Shown here one piece after another: positions 8,980 through 17,234 of a DNA stretch of 48,927 nucleotides. This DNA is from an uncultured Thermomicrobium sp. (lineage in GTDB: Bacteria; Chloroflexota; Chloroflexia; Thermomicrobiales; Thermomicrobiaceae), in the NCBI GenBank assembly GCA_938028665.1, contig CALIMB010000009.1, positions 1 to 48,927 on the forward strand. Reading direction: 5' to 3'. Made by a program: the position numbers and the translations under genes. Under the pieces are notes generated by a model that did not search any database, had not been told where the DNA came from, and saw only the letters and a list, made by a program, of their open reading frames with translations. How positions within the stretch are numbered: the first letter of the stretch is position 1; every line of letters begins with the position of its first letter.

Positions 8980-9912
8980 TTACTTGGAGTTTGCCACTCG
9001 AACGAATCGCCGGGGATCGTCGCATGGCCAACGCGGATCGACTGCCTCTGGATCGAACTCGATAAGGAGTACTTCAGGAGGCGCGAACAGACGGAATGGC
9101 AGTTGTGTCAGGCCGATCCCTGCGCTGACGTAGGCGAGCATACCGCGTTCCCAGAACCAGCCGCGTTGCAACCGTGAGTGCGGTCTCCGCCGCATTCGAT
9201 CAAGGTACCATGCAGCGTCCAGTAGTCCGATCTGCCGGGAGGGTGCTAACCGGATTTGTCCCCAATGGGTGTGACCGAAGAGTGCCAGATCGGCGCATCC
9301 AATGGGGATGCGGTCGAGAAGAAGCGGTGCGTGGGCGAGCAGGATCCGGGGAATGGTGCCAGGTGGACTTGCCAACAAGCCGGGATCATCGAGGCCGGTG
9401 TAAGGGTCGTCCAGCCCAACGAGTTCTATGGTCAGAGCACGGTGGTTTTGTTCGACCGTTACGTGGAGTCGGTCGTTCTGCAGAACGATGGCGCCACGCG
9501 ATGCGAGAAAACGTGCGATTGCTGAGGCGTTCTCGGGGCCGCGTCGGTGGTCGTGGTTACCAAGGACAGCATAGACACGTGGAAACAGTGAGAGGGAGTC
9601 AAACACAGCGGTCGGAAACAGTCGTCCTTGGTCAAAGTAGTCACCGCCCAGGAGTACGATATCAGGTTGCCAAGCACGAAGCCGTTTGAGCGCCGCCACC
9701 GTAAGCGCAGCGCTTGGGCCAGGCCCACCGATATGGAAGTCGGTCAGGAAGGCCAAACGGAGGCCGGACAGTGAAGCCTTGGTCCGCGGAAGACTGACGC
9801 GTGTAGTGCGAAAGTATAGCCGTCGCGGTTCAAGACAGGCGTGTGCGAGCACGAGAAGACCGAGCGCACTCACCCACGGAACGAGTCGTCTAAGGGGGAC
9901 AACGGTCGACAC
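8980..9912 (-). CDS. Membrane-anchored calcineurin-like metallophosphoesterase (YkuE-like)
   Basis: Seen from the GTG at 9912: a hydrophobic N-terminal anchor (residues about 10-27), then the five metallophosphoesterase motifs: TDFHIGG (Asp58, His60), GGDYFD (Asp91), GNHDH (Asn119, His120), the HAP segment, and GHTHWGQI. The anchor followed by a short linker suggests an extracytoplasmic catalytic domain. The start is chosen because AAGGAAGG precedes it; the longer frame to 10062 would run into the DtxR-family gene on the other strand. The substrate is unknown. It is probably cotranscribed with the DUF1786 gene. Confidence 0.83.
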   Translation of the reverse strand: MSTVVPLRRLVPWVSALGLLVLAHACLEPRRLYFRTTRVSLPRTKASLSGLRLAFLTDFHIGGPGPSAALTVAALKRLRAWQPDIVLLGGDYFDQGRLFPTAVFDSLSLFPRVYAVLGNHDHRRGPENASAIARFLASRGAIVLQNDRLHVTVEQNHRALTIELVGLDDPYTGLDDPGLLASPPGTIPRILLAHAPLLLDRIPIGCADLALFGHTHWGQIRLAPSRQIGLLDAAWYLDRMRRRPHSRLQRGWFWERGMLAYVSAGIGLTQLPFRLFAPPEVLLIEFDPEAVDPRWPCDDPRRFVRVANSK

Positions 9913-9915
9913 TAC

Positions 9916-9947
9916 TGTACCTTCCTTCGAATGTACCTTCCTTCGAA
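9916..9947. repeat. Two tandem 16-bp direct repeats in the divergent metallophosphoesterase/DtxR promoter
   Basis: TGTACCTTCCTTCGAA occurs twice back to back (9916-9931 and 9932-9947) with no mismatch. On the minus strand each copy carries AAGGAAGG, so the metallophosphoesterase gene has a doubled ribosome-binding-like site. On the plus strand the second copy covers the -35 position of the regulator promoter. Confidence 0.7.
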
Positions 9948-9960
9948 CATCTGTTCCACG

Positions 9961-9966
9961 TATACT
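9961..9966 (+). promoter_or_regulatory. Putative -10 element (TATACT) of the DtxR-family gene
   Basis: TATACT is 56 bp upstream of the GTG start. At 17-bp spacing the -35 position (TTCCTT) falls in the second copy of the tandem repeat. Confidence 0.45.
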
Positions 9967-10021
9967 TGGCTCATCATGGAGCGCATGCCCACATCGGGCG
10001 CAGGTAGCAGGGAGTGTACCA

Positions 10022-10750
10022 GTGCCGCAGCAGAGACGATCCGAGGGCCGGTCGCCGATCACGCATGCTATGGAGGATTACCTCAAGGTCATCTTTGCTC
10101 TCGAGCGTGAAGAGGGACGAGTCACCACGCAGGCTATTGCCGAGCGGCTTGGAGTGCAGAGCCCCTCAGTGACCAACATGCTGAAGCGTCTGGCCGCGCT
10201 GCATTTGGTGGAGCACCAGCCGTACCGCGGCGTGCGCTTGACCGAACGCGGACGCGATGTGGCACTGGAAGTGATCCGGCATCATCGTCTTCTTGAGTTG
10301 TTCTTGGCGGAGCTCCTTGGGTATCCCTGGGATGCCGTTCATGAGGAGGCAGATCGGTTGGAGCATGGGCTATCCGAGGAACTCGAATCCTGGATTGATG
10401 CGCGACTCGGCTTTCCTATTGCTGATCCTCATGGCCATCCTATCCCTCGCAGTGATGGCTCCTTACCGGAACGCCCCTGCGTGCGGTTAGAGGATGTGCC
10501 GCCGGGGCAGTCGGTTGAGGTACTGCACATTGCTGATCACGATCGGGCGCAGCTGCGCTACCTTGCCCAACTTGGTATTCGCCCAGGGACGCGGGTCGAA
10601 GTCCTTGAGCGCCTGCCGTTCGAAGGTCCCTTGCGTATTCGCGTGGGCAACCAGGAGCACTACGTTGGTACCCCCTTGACGCGTGCAGTCTTTGTGGCCG
10701 CCGAAGAAGCTTCAGGCCCTGAGGCGGGACTCGAACCGAGGCACGTGTGA
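10022..10750 (+). CDS. DtxR/MntR-family metal-dependent transcriptional repressor
   Basis: The 242-residue product begins, soon after the start, with ITHAMEDYLKVIF, the standard opening of the DtxR winged helix; the recognition helix region reads RLGVQSPSVTNMLKRL. A dimerisation and metal-binding domain follows (HHRLLELFL, HEEADRLEH). A C-terminal FeoA-like SH3 domain is present from about residue 160. Such proteins repress iron or manganese uptake genes when metal is bound. The GTG at 10022 is chosen for GGGAG 7 nt upstream; an ATG at 10070 would cut the first helix. It is divergent from the metallophosphoesterase gene, with a tandem repeat in the shared region. Confidence 0.9.
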   Translation: MPQQRRSEGRSPITHAMEDYLKVIFALEREEGRVTTQAIAERLGVQSPSVTNMLKRLAALHLVEHQPYRGVRLTERGRDVALEVIRHHRLLELFLAELLGYPWDAVHEEADRLEHGLSEELESWIDARLGFPIADPHGHPIPRSDGSLPERPCVRLEDVPPGQSVEVLHIADHDRAQLRYLAQLGIRPGTRVEVLERLPFEGPLRIRVGNQEHYVGTPLTRAVFVAAEEASGPEAGLEPRHV

Positions 10751-10830
10751 CGGAACTACTTGTGACATCCAGGAGAGAGGGCACCACCGTTGTGCACAGG
10801 ACACGGTTCCTCATGTAGTCCGTACGCAGC

Positions 10831-10836
10831 TATACT
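10831..10836 (+). promoter_or_regulatory. Putative -10 element (TATACT) upstream of recJ
   Basis: TATACT lies 20 bp before the recJ start codon. No clear -35 hexamer is seen. The very short leader makes this tentative. Confidence 0.35.
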
Positions 10837-10856
10837 GCTTTGTGAGGACTGCGGCG

Positions 10857-12542
10857 ATGGTGCGCTATCGATGGCGCGAACCAGCTCCTCTTGCTGATAC
10901 AGCGTGGTCCTTGACAGACCATCCACTGCTGAGCGCGGTGCTCTACCGTCGTGGTATCCGTGACCGGGATGCGGCGCGGCGGTTCCTTTCGCCGCAAGAC
11001 GACGATTTGCCCGATCCTTCTACGCTGCCCGATTTGGAGCGAGCTTTCTACCTCATTGAAGCAGTTCGACAATCGCCAGGACCGGTCATAGTTTTTGGTG
11101 ATTATGACGTTGATGGGCTTACTGCGACAGCGCTTTTGACTCACGTTTTGCGGGAACTTGGCCTCACAGTGAAGCCTATTGTTCCCCATCGGTTGCACGA
11201 CGGCTATGGGTTTCATCCTCATCATGTGCCTCGAGTGGTAGAGCAGCATCCTTCCCTGCTGGTAACCGTTGATTGTGGGACAGGAGACTGGGAGGCACTC
11301 ATTGCCGTCCAGAAAGCCGGCATTCCAGTCATTGTGCTTGATCACCACGAGGTGCATTGTCAGCATTGGCCGGATGAGCTCATTTTTGTCTCGGCTAAGC
11401 GGCCGGATGCGCCTCAAGTGTTTCGGACCTTGGCAGCGGTTGGAGTAGCCTACCAGCTAGCGCGTGCACTCTTGGGTGATGATAAGGCTGCGCGCTTTCT
11501 TCCCCTCGTGGCCCTCGGCACGGTTGCTGATGTCGTACCGTTGGTCGAGACAAACAGAACGCTGGTAGCTTCTGGCCTTGAACGGTTCTGGGACTCAGCG
11601 CCGATTGGCCTCCAAACTCTGGCGAGCGTTGCTGGTCTGGGCGGCGACCGGCAACGTCGCATGACCAGTTGGCACTGTGGGTATGTCCTCGGGCCGCGCC
11701 TCAACGCGGCTGGGAGGATGGATGATCCGCAGCTCGCGCTTGACCTCCTCTTGGCAGAGGACGCCCATCATGCTGAGCGACTGGCACGGCGGCTGTCCGA
11801 ACTGAATGCGGCTCGTCAGCGTGCCATAGAGCAGATGCTTCGCGAGGCGGAACAACACCTGCGCGTTCGTTCTACACTCCCTCCCGTATTGGTGTTGGCT
11901 GACGAGGCCTGGCATGTGGGGCTCGTCGGCTTGGCAGCGAGCAAACTTGTCAGCCGATACGCCCGACCTGTTGTTCTTCTCTCGCAGAATGAAAACGTCA
12001 GTCGTGGCTCGGCTCGAAGCGTGGACGGATTCGATATTTCAGCAGCGTTGGAGCGCTGCCGAGATCTTCTGCTCGATCATGGCGGACACAGCGCGGCGGC
12101 AGGATTGACGCTTCCGACCGAACGGATTGCTGAACTCGAAGCTCGCCTTCTCCAATTGGCTTCAGAGGTGTTTGGTGATCGCGAACCGGCTCTGTCGCTC
12201 GATCTGGATCTCGAACTCCATCCTTTTCAGGTTTCGCTCGATACCTGGGAAGTACTGACACGCCTGGAACCGTTTGGTCATGGGAATCCAGTGCCACGGT
12301 GTCTATTGCGCAATGTTTCGGCGGTGGACGTTTGGCGTAGCCAGGATGGTCGCCACGTGCGCTTTACGGTGGTGGCGCGTGATGGCACTGTGCGGCAGGC
12401 AGTGTGGTTTGAAGCTGGTGACGAATACGAGCGATTGCGCCGTATGGGCCGGATTGACATCGCGTTTACACTGCGACGGAGCTCGTGGAACGGCCAAGAC
12501 CGTGTGGAACTGGACGTTATTGACATCCGTCCTGCACAGTGA
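10857..12542 (+). CDS. recJ: Single-stranded-DNA-specific 5'-3' exonuclease RecJ
   Basis: RecJ degrades single-stranded DNA 5' to 3' in recombination and mismatch repair. DHH-superfamily motifs are visible: DYDVDG at residues 82-87, VDCG at 138-141, LDHHEVH at 161-167, and further on ALGTVADVVPL. The DHHA1 domain motif GGHSAAAGL is near residue 420, followed by the RecJ OB-fold. The ATG at 10857 starts a protein of 561 residues, normal for RecJ; extension to 10683 would overlap the DtxR-family gene. It stands alone between that regulator and the convergent BtpA-family gene. Confidence 0.93.
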   Translation: MVRYRWREPAPLADTAWSLTDHPLLSAVLYRRGIRDRDAARRFLSPQDDDLPDPSTLPDLERAFYLIEAVRQSPGPVIVFGDYDVDGLTATALLTHVLRELGLTVKPIVPHRLHDGYGFHPHHVPRVVEQHPSLLVTVDCGTGDWEALIAVQKAGIPVIVLDHHEVHCQHWPDELIFVSAKRPDAPQVFRTLAAVGVAYQLARALLGDDKAARFLPLVALGTVADVVPLVETNRTLVASGLERFWDSAPIGLQTLASVAGLGGDRQRRMTSWHCGYVLGPRLNAAGRMDDPQLALDLLLAEDAHHAERLARRLSELNAARQRAIEQMLREAEQHLRVRSTLPPVLVLADEAWHVGLVGLAASKLVSRYARPVVLLSQNENVSRGSARSVDGFDISAALERCRDLLLDHGGHSAAAGLTLPTERIAELEARLLQLASEVFGDREPALSLDLDLELHPFQVSLDTWEVLTRLEPFGHGNPVPRCLLRNVSAVDVWRSQDGRHVRFTVVARDGTVRQAVWFEAGDEYERLRRMGRIDIAFTLRRSSWNGQDRVELDVIDIRPAQ

Positions 12543-12694
12543 GACGACGAGGGAGCTCACCCAACGCTGGCACTCCGCGAATCTATCGTGGCGGTGAGCG
12601 AAGCGGCCAAGAGCACGCTTGCAGGACAGGTGAGATTTTTCTGTTGTTTCCCTGCGTCGAGAAACCTCAAAGATACCAGAGCGGTGGATGGCCG

Positions 12695-13519
12695 TCAACC
12701 AGTACGGCGGGGAGAGACCAGTGCGGCGATCGTCTGAGCGAGTTGGCGAACGCGATGCTCGTCGACTGGGTTGTGCACGACACCATCAACCTTGGCCCAC
12801 GTGCCGACGATCGCTCCAGTTGCCACGCTGACAAATGGGCCGATATTCTGCGGGGTGATACCACTGCCAAGGAGAAGGGGCACCTGCGGAAGCCTCCTGC
12901 GAATAGTGGTTGCGTCCTCGAGGCGTGGTGGTTGCCCCGTCGATGAGCCAGTGACGATGAGCGCGTCAGCGAGGCCGCGTTCGACCGTTTCGACTGCCGC
13001 GTCTTCGAGTGATTGCGGGACGAGTGGCACACCATGCTTGACATGGACGTCGGCCCAGATCTGAACAGTTGCCCCAAGTAGCGTCCGATAGCGCAGTGTC
13101 TCATCCGCCTTCCCCTCAATGATCCCTTGGTCGGTTAGCATCGCACCAACATGGACGTTGACGCGAATGAAGCGAGCTCCTGCGGCTGCGGCGATCCCCA
13201 GGGCAGCTATGGCATCGTTCCGGAGGACGTTCACACCGATTGGTAGTCCGGTTGCTCGGCGTATGTCTTCGATAATGAGCGCCATGGTGGCGATCACGTG
13301 GGGTTCGACGCGTTCCTTGTGGAAGGGTACATCGCCAAAGTTCTCAACCAGCAGGGCGTGAGCGCCACCGCGCGCGTATGCCTCAGCGTCACGGAGCGCC
13401 CGTTCGCGAACTGCGGCAAATGAGCCGGTGAAGCGTGGGGTTCCTGGTAGGGGTAAGAGATGAACAACGCCGACGAGCACAAAAGGCGAGTTCCAGAAGT
13501 CTGTATCGTTCTTCGCCAT
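12695..13519 (-). CDS. BtpA/SgcQ-family TIM-barrel protein
   Basis: The 274-residue product has the BtpA family signatures: VGVVHLLPLPGTP near the start, GGAHALLVENFGDVPF, PIGVNVLRNDA, FIRVNVHVGAM, ADVHVKHG, and a C-terminal LLGSGITPQNI phosphate-binding-type loop. In cyanobacteria BtpA affects photosystem I stability. Non-photosynthetic members such as SgcQ sit with sugar genes and have no proven reaction. The ATG at 13519 follows GAGGTG; a longer frame to 13564 lacks support. It is divergent from the MerR-type gene, and a 12-bp palindrome (13537-13548) lies just upstream of its start. Confidence 0.85.
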   Translation of the reverse strand: MAKNDTDFWNSPFVLVGVVHLLPLPGTPRFTGSFAAVRERALRDAEAYARGGAHALLVENFGDVPFHKERVEPHVIATMALIIEDIRRATGLPIGVNVLRNDAIAALGIAAAAGARFIRVNVHVGAMLTDQGIIEGKADETLRYRTLLGATVQIWADVHVKHGVPLVPQSLEDAAVETVERGLADALIVTGSSTGQPPRLEDATTIRRRLPQVPLLLGSGITPQNIGPFVSVATGAIVGTWAKVDGVVHNPVDEHRVRQLAQTIAALVSPRRTG

Positions 13520-13536
13520 AAGCACCTCATCCCTCA

Positions 13537-13548
13537 CGACGATCGTCG
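13537..13548. promoter_or_regulatory. Perfect 12-bp palindrome between BtpA-family and MerR-type genes
   Basis: CGACGATCGTCG at 13537-13548 is self-complementary. It lies 18 bp upstream of the BtpA-family start and 48 bp upstream of the MerR-type start, a position suited to an operator. Function is inferred only. Confidence 0.4.
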
Positions 13549-13595
13549 GCCTGAGAGCGAGCATACTTCATGTAGCTGAAGGTGATGGTGGTTCG

Positions 13596-14009
13596 ATGCG
13601 AGCGGACGTGAGCGAACGCTCCATGAGTATCCGGGAACTCGCTGAGCGTGCTGGCGTGCCGCCACGCCGCATCCGGTACTATGTGGCACGCGGACTGCTG
13701 CCGCCACCTGTGGGGCGCGGACCAACCGCCCGGTATAGCGTCACTCATCTTCAGCGTCTCCAGGTAATCCAACAACTCCGTGCACGCCGGCTAGGTTTGG
13801 AAGAGATCCGATCTGAGCTGACACGGGCAGGGAAAGACCCGAATCTGGAGGCGACGCTCTGGTATCGATGGCAACTGCGACCGGGGATAATTCTGATGGC
13901 ACAAGCTGACTTGCCTGATCGCGAACGAGAGCAAGTGGAGGCGCTCGTTGAGATCGGTCGGCGCCTCCTCGCAAATAACGGAGTGAGATCGGACAATGAG
14001 TCTACGTGA
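13596..14009 (+). CDS. MerR-family transcriptional regulator
   Basis: A winged HTH of the MerR type covers about residues 9-75: SIRELAERAGVPPRRIRYYV followed by RGLLPPP and the YSVTHLQRLQVI wing and helix. The coiled-coil dimerisation helix is short and carries no cysteine cluster, so a metal effector is unlikely. A predicted helical tail follows. Two starts are possible: ATG 13596 or ATG 13623 (MSIREL). The next gene starts inside this one (14-bp overlap), which implies translational coupling, and adenine deaminase follows. Target and effector are unknown. Confidence 0.82.
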   Translation: MRADVSERSMSIRELAERAGVPPRRIRYYVARGLLPPPVGRGPTARYSVTHLQRLQVIQQLRARRLGLEEIRSELTRAGKDPNLEATLWYRWQLRPGIILMAQADLPDREREQVEALVEIGRRLLANNGVRSDNEST

Positions 14010-14469
14010 CTCTCGAGTTGCTTTGGAACCGATTGTTCAGGTCCTTCGGGCCGCTGGCTTTTGGGCTTATCCGCTCTATGGTGAAGACAGCCGCTGGCTC
14101 GTTGCCTGCGAGACCGAGTCTGGAAGAGTCGATGTTCGGATTGGCTCGGATGGGTATCTTGTCGAGGTCTGGGATGTCTCACCTGGCCTCTTCTTCGACG
14201 AAGAAGACGAGAGACGACGTTCTGTCAGAGAGCGACTCGCGCGGATGACGCTCGTGCGTCTTGCTGAGACTATCCGGAGTGCTCCACTTACTCCTGACGA
14301 GGAGCTCCTTTCTCATCTCTGGTGGGACGAGCAGGAGCACGGTGTCGGAGTGCGCCTGAGCACGGAGATTCCGTTTAGTGCTGGTCCCATGTTGCCTGAG
14401 GTGGTGTCTTCGCTTTTAGAACGATTGCAGGAGCTGCTGACGCGGATCGAGGAACGGCTCCTCGACTGA
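13996..14469 (+). CDS. Unrecognised 157-residue protein between MerR regulator and adenine deaminase
   Basis: I do not recognise a family with certainty. The product is soluble. It has an alpha/beta N-terminal half (VQVLRAAGFWAYPLYGED, then a strand-rich segment RVDVRIGSDGYLVEVWD), an acidic loop FFDEEDE, and a helical C-terminus with leucine-rich heptads. The layout resembles small YbjN-like or chaperone-like folds, but that is speculative. It overlaps the MerR gene by 14 bp and ends 13 bp before ade, so it is clearly part of the same operon. Confidence 0.65.
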   Translation: MSLRDSRVALEPIVQVLRAAGFWAYPLYGEDSRWLVACETESGRVDVRIGSDGYLVEVWDVSPGLFFDEEDERRRSVRERLARMTLVRLAETIRSAPLTPDEELLSHLWWDEQEHGVGVRLSTEIPFSAGPMLPEVVSSLLERLQELLTRIEERLLD

Positions 14470-14482
14470 GAGGGGGATTGCC

Positions 14483-16192
14483 ATGGTGAGTCTTGGAATT
14501 GGGGGCCTGACGCTCGAACAGTGGCGGCGACTACTTCGCGTGGCGTTGCGCGAGGAGCCGGCAGAACTCGCCCTGCGAAACGCGCGTGTTGTCAACGTGG
14601 CGAGTGGGGAGATCGAAGAAGCGGATGTGGCGATCGTCTTAGGGCGAATTGCAGGCGTCGGAGATTACCCTGCGGGTGAGCGGGAGATCGATCTTGCGAG
14701 GGCATATCTCGCACCGTCGTTCATCGATGGTCATGTCCATGTAGAAAGTTCACTCTTATGGATTGACCAGTTCGCCCGTGCAGTCGTCCCGCATGGGACT
14801 GGTGCGGTGGTGACTGATCCGCACGAAATTGCGAACGTGGTTGGGCTTCCTGGCATTCGTGCCTTGGCTGAGGCGTCTGCCGCGCTTCCGCTGGGTGTCT
14901 TCTTTACCATACCCTCCTGTGTGCCGGCGAGCCCGTACGAGAGTGCTGGAGCTGCCATGGATGCGGCAGCGATCCGAGAGGGGCTTGCACTCCCCAATGC
15001 TGTCGCGCTAGGTGAGATGATGAATTTCCCAGGTGTCCTTTCGGGCGATGCAGCGATCTACGAGAAGCTGAGCTTGCCAGCACGACGGCGCGATGGACAT
15101 GCGCCAGGCTTGCGCGGGTATCGTTTGAATGCCTACATCGCTTCGGGGATGGGTTCAGATCATGAGTCAACGCAGCTAGAAGAAGCGCGTGAGAAGCTGC
15201 GTCGTGGGCTACGCATCATGATCCGCGAGGGCTCTACTGAGCACAACTTGTTGGAACTCCTTCCTCTAGTGACCGATGCCACCTACCCACAATGCTGCTT
15301 TGCCAGCGACGATCGTGACTGCGCAACTTTGCTCCATGACGGTCATGTGGATGCAATCTTGCGGAAAGCCATCGCCGCTGGACTCGACCCGATCCGAGCC
15401 ATCCGTTTGGCCACCCTGAATACTGCTGAGTACTGGGGGCTCGATGGCTATGGCTTGGTGGCACCAGGGTACTGGGCCAATCTTGTGGCCTTCGAGCGCC
15501 TTGACGACATTCGCCCTTCTCTCGTCCTCTTCCGGGGTGAAGTTGTCGCAGAAGACGGGAAAGCGCTCTTCGCAGTTGAGGGAAAAATTCCTGCGTGGCT
15601 CCTCGACACTGTGCATATCGCGCCGATCGAACCAGCACAGCTGCGGATTCCGGCAGCTACCCGTATGGTCGCGGTCGAAGCGATTCCGGGGCAGATTGTG
15701 ACGCGGGCTATCGAGGTCGAGCCAACTGTCTCCAATGGCGAGGTAAAAGCGGATCCGGAGCGCGATCTTCTCAAACTCGTCGTCGTGGAGCGACATCGGG
15801 CAACAGGGCGAGTCGGTGTAGGACTCGTGCGTGGATTCGGTTTGAAGCGTGGAGCGCTCGGCTCGTCGATCGCCCATGATGCGCACAACATCGTGGTTGT
15901 CGGCGTTGATGATGCAGACATCCTGCGTGCTATCGAGGCGATTACAGCAATGCGGGGTGGTCTCGCTGCGGTCGTTGCTGGTGAGGTGCGGGCGCAACTC
16001 GCCTTGCCGGTAGCAGGCATCCTCTCGCCGGAGCCGTTGGAGACTGTCGCGGCACAATATGAAGCTGTCGAGCAGGTCGCGCGGGAACTGGGTAGTACTG
16101 TACCCGCCCCGTTCGCTCTGCTCTCGTTTATGGCCCTTTCCGTGATTCCAGAAGCACGCATAACTGATCAGGGACTGGTCGTGCTTCGATAG
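14483..16192 (+). CDS. ade: Adenine deaminase
   Basis: Converts adenine to hypoxanthine plus ammonia for purine salvage. It belongs to the amidohydrolase superfamily. Metal-site motifs are visible: FIDGHVHVESS, VVTDPHEIANV, GHAPGLRG, GMGSDHESTQ and CFASDDRDC. A C-terminal adenine-deaminase domain (GFGLKRGALGSSIAHDAHN) follows the barrel. Length (569 aa) is normal. GAGGGGG precedes the ATG. The MerR gene and the unrecognised gene immediately upstream form one operon with it, which suggests local control of adenine salvage. Confidence 0.93.
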   Translation: MVSLGIGGLTLEQWRRLLRVALREEPAELALRNARVVNVASGEIEEADVAIVLGRIAGVGDYPAGEREIDLARAYLAPSFIDGHVHVESSLLWIDQFARAVVPHGTGAVVTDPHEIANVVGLPGIRALAEASAALPLGVFFTIPSCVPASPYESAGAAMDAAAIREGLALPNAVALGEMMNFPGVLSGDAAIYEKLSLPARRRDGHAPGLRGYRLNAYIASGMGSDHESTQLEEAREKLRRGLRIMIREGSTEHNLLELLPLVTDATYPQCCFASDDRDCATLLHDGHVDAILRKAIAAGLDPIRAIRLATLNTAEYWGLDGYGLVAPGYWANLVAFERLDDIRPSLVLFRGEVVAEDGKALFAVEGKIPAWLLDTVHIAPIEPAQLRIPAATRMVAVEAIPGQIVTRAIEVEPTVSNGEVKADPERDLLKLVVVERHRATGRVGVGLVRGFGLKRGALGSSIAHDAHNIVVVGVDDADILRAIEAITAMRGGLAAVVAGEVRAQLALPVAGILSPEPLETVAAQYEAVEQVARELGSTVPAPFALLSFMALSVIPEARITDQGLVVLR

Positions 16193-16637
16193 CCGCCTTG
16201 GTCAGGGAACTGGATGTTCAATAGCGGAGTTCGAGATCATTCCCGTTCTCTGCCCGGGGAGCGAGGATAACCACAGGTGCCAAGCGAAGCTTGAGGAGAG
16301 CTGGCGGAGACGGGAATGTCCCATCCGTCTCATCGGTGAGAGGAAAACATACCGAAGGGTTTGAGGCGTAGGTACTGTCCCCAATTCTGTCAGCCAGGCA
16401 GCGGATTGCCTGTATTGCAGCAGTCCTGCGTGGGGCCGGTTTCTACGGATGGGGCTACTCACGGGAGTTGGAATCCGGTGTGGAGCGGTGAAGAGCGGGC
16501 GAGATAGGCGCTCACGCGTGCGACTGTGGATTGGTTGAGATCGGGAGATGCATGAGTATTCACAATGATCCACAACGACCAGCGCGGGGGCAGCGCTGTC
16601 GGATAGAGGATGCTATACTATTCAGAGAACGGTGTAG
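16193..16637. other. Intergenic region before tRNA-Cys
   Basis: About 445 bases after ade. Open frames here have compositions unlike proteins of this genome and no ribosome-binding sites. Apart from a -10-like TATACT just before the tRNA, I see no convincing gene, riboswitch or repeat. Confidence 0.5.
16614..16619 (+). promoter_or_regulatory. Putative -10 element (TATACT) of tRNA-Cys
   Basis: TATACT ends 18 bp before the first base of the tRNA. No good -35 match is seen. Confidence 0.45.
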
Positions 16638-16711
16638 GGCGCCGTAGCCAAGCGGCCTAAGGCAGCGGTCTGCAAAACCGCGATTCGGCGGTTCGAATCC
16701 GCCCGGCGCCT
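16638..16711 (+). tRNA. tRNA-Cys (anticodon GCA)
   Basis: A full cloverleaf can be drawn. The acceptor stem GGCGCCG pairs with CGGCGCC (16638-16644 with 16704-16710). The anticodon stem GCGGT/ACCGC encloses loop CTGCAAA with anticodon GCA. The T arm is GGCGG-TTCGAAT-CCGCC. The discriminator base is U, as expected for cysteine tRNA. CCA is not encoded. Confidence 0.95.
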
Positions 16712-17234
16712 CCGGTTGCTCTCCGCAGATTGGCCTTGTCCTTCTATTGCGATCTGTCCCTCATGTCACAGAGAGCTCCACTCGGTCACATTCCTGAGAG
16801 TACACAAATGTGTCCGCATGTGCTGTTGCTTCTGTCGATGAGAGAATGGCGAGCTTTCTGATGTCTCCTGAGTAGGGATCCATACTCGTGCCACTTCACC
16901 GTGCAGCCTTGCTGTCTGATGATCGGCTGGATAGCCGAAGGAGAAACTGAGGCCCAGTTGTCCTGCTTTGCGCTCTTGGGAAATGTGCTGCCAGAATCGG
17001 TTCCTGTATCCCCCTGTGTTGTCCAGTGGTGATGTCTGCAGTCTCGTTGCGCTGAGCTCTGGGCCTCAACCGAGCGCGAGACGGTGAGGTTGAGCGCCTG
17101 CACCATCAGATCTGACGCTCCGGCATCATTCTGAAACCAGAGTGGGGAGCGTTCTGCCTTCCCAGTGAGCACGGTGGAGCGCGCAGTTTCCACTCGGCGA
17201 TCGGCCAGAAGATCACGAAGAGGAGTGATGTGCC
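16712..17234. other. Intergenic region between tRNA-Cys and the NUDIX gene
   Basis: About 520 bases. A 135-codon open frame on the minus strand (16786-17193) has a composition rich in Ser, Thr, His and Gln and no recognisable motif; I treat it as chance. No repeats, integrase remnant or attachment-site duplication of the tRNA end are evident. Confidence 0.45.

Noticed and set aside
9913-10062. N-terminal extension of the metallophosphoesterase with zinc-ribbon-like cysteines
   Set aside because: The cysteines do not form two proper CxxC pairs and the extension overlaps the start of the opposite DtxR-family gene; a GTG with a good ribosome-binding site exists at 9912.
10725-10750. tRNA T-arm-like sequence on the minus strand (GGTTCGAGTCCCGC)
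   Set aside because: No matching T stem, anticodon arm or acceptor stem could be drawn; it encodes the C-terminus of the DtxR-family protein.
16202-16573. 123-codon minus-strand frame after ade
   Set aside because: Serine-, arginine- and proline-rich composition, no ribosome-binding site, no domain pattern.
16786-17193. 135-codon minus-strand frame between tRNA-Cys and the NUDIX gene
   Set aside because: Composition (His, Gln, Ser, Thr rich) is unlike neighbouring proteins and no start signal is seen; a decayed gene cannot be excluded.
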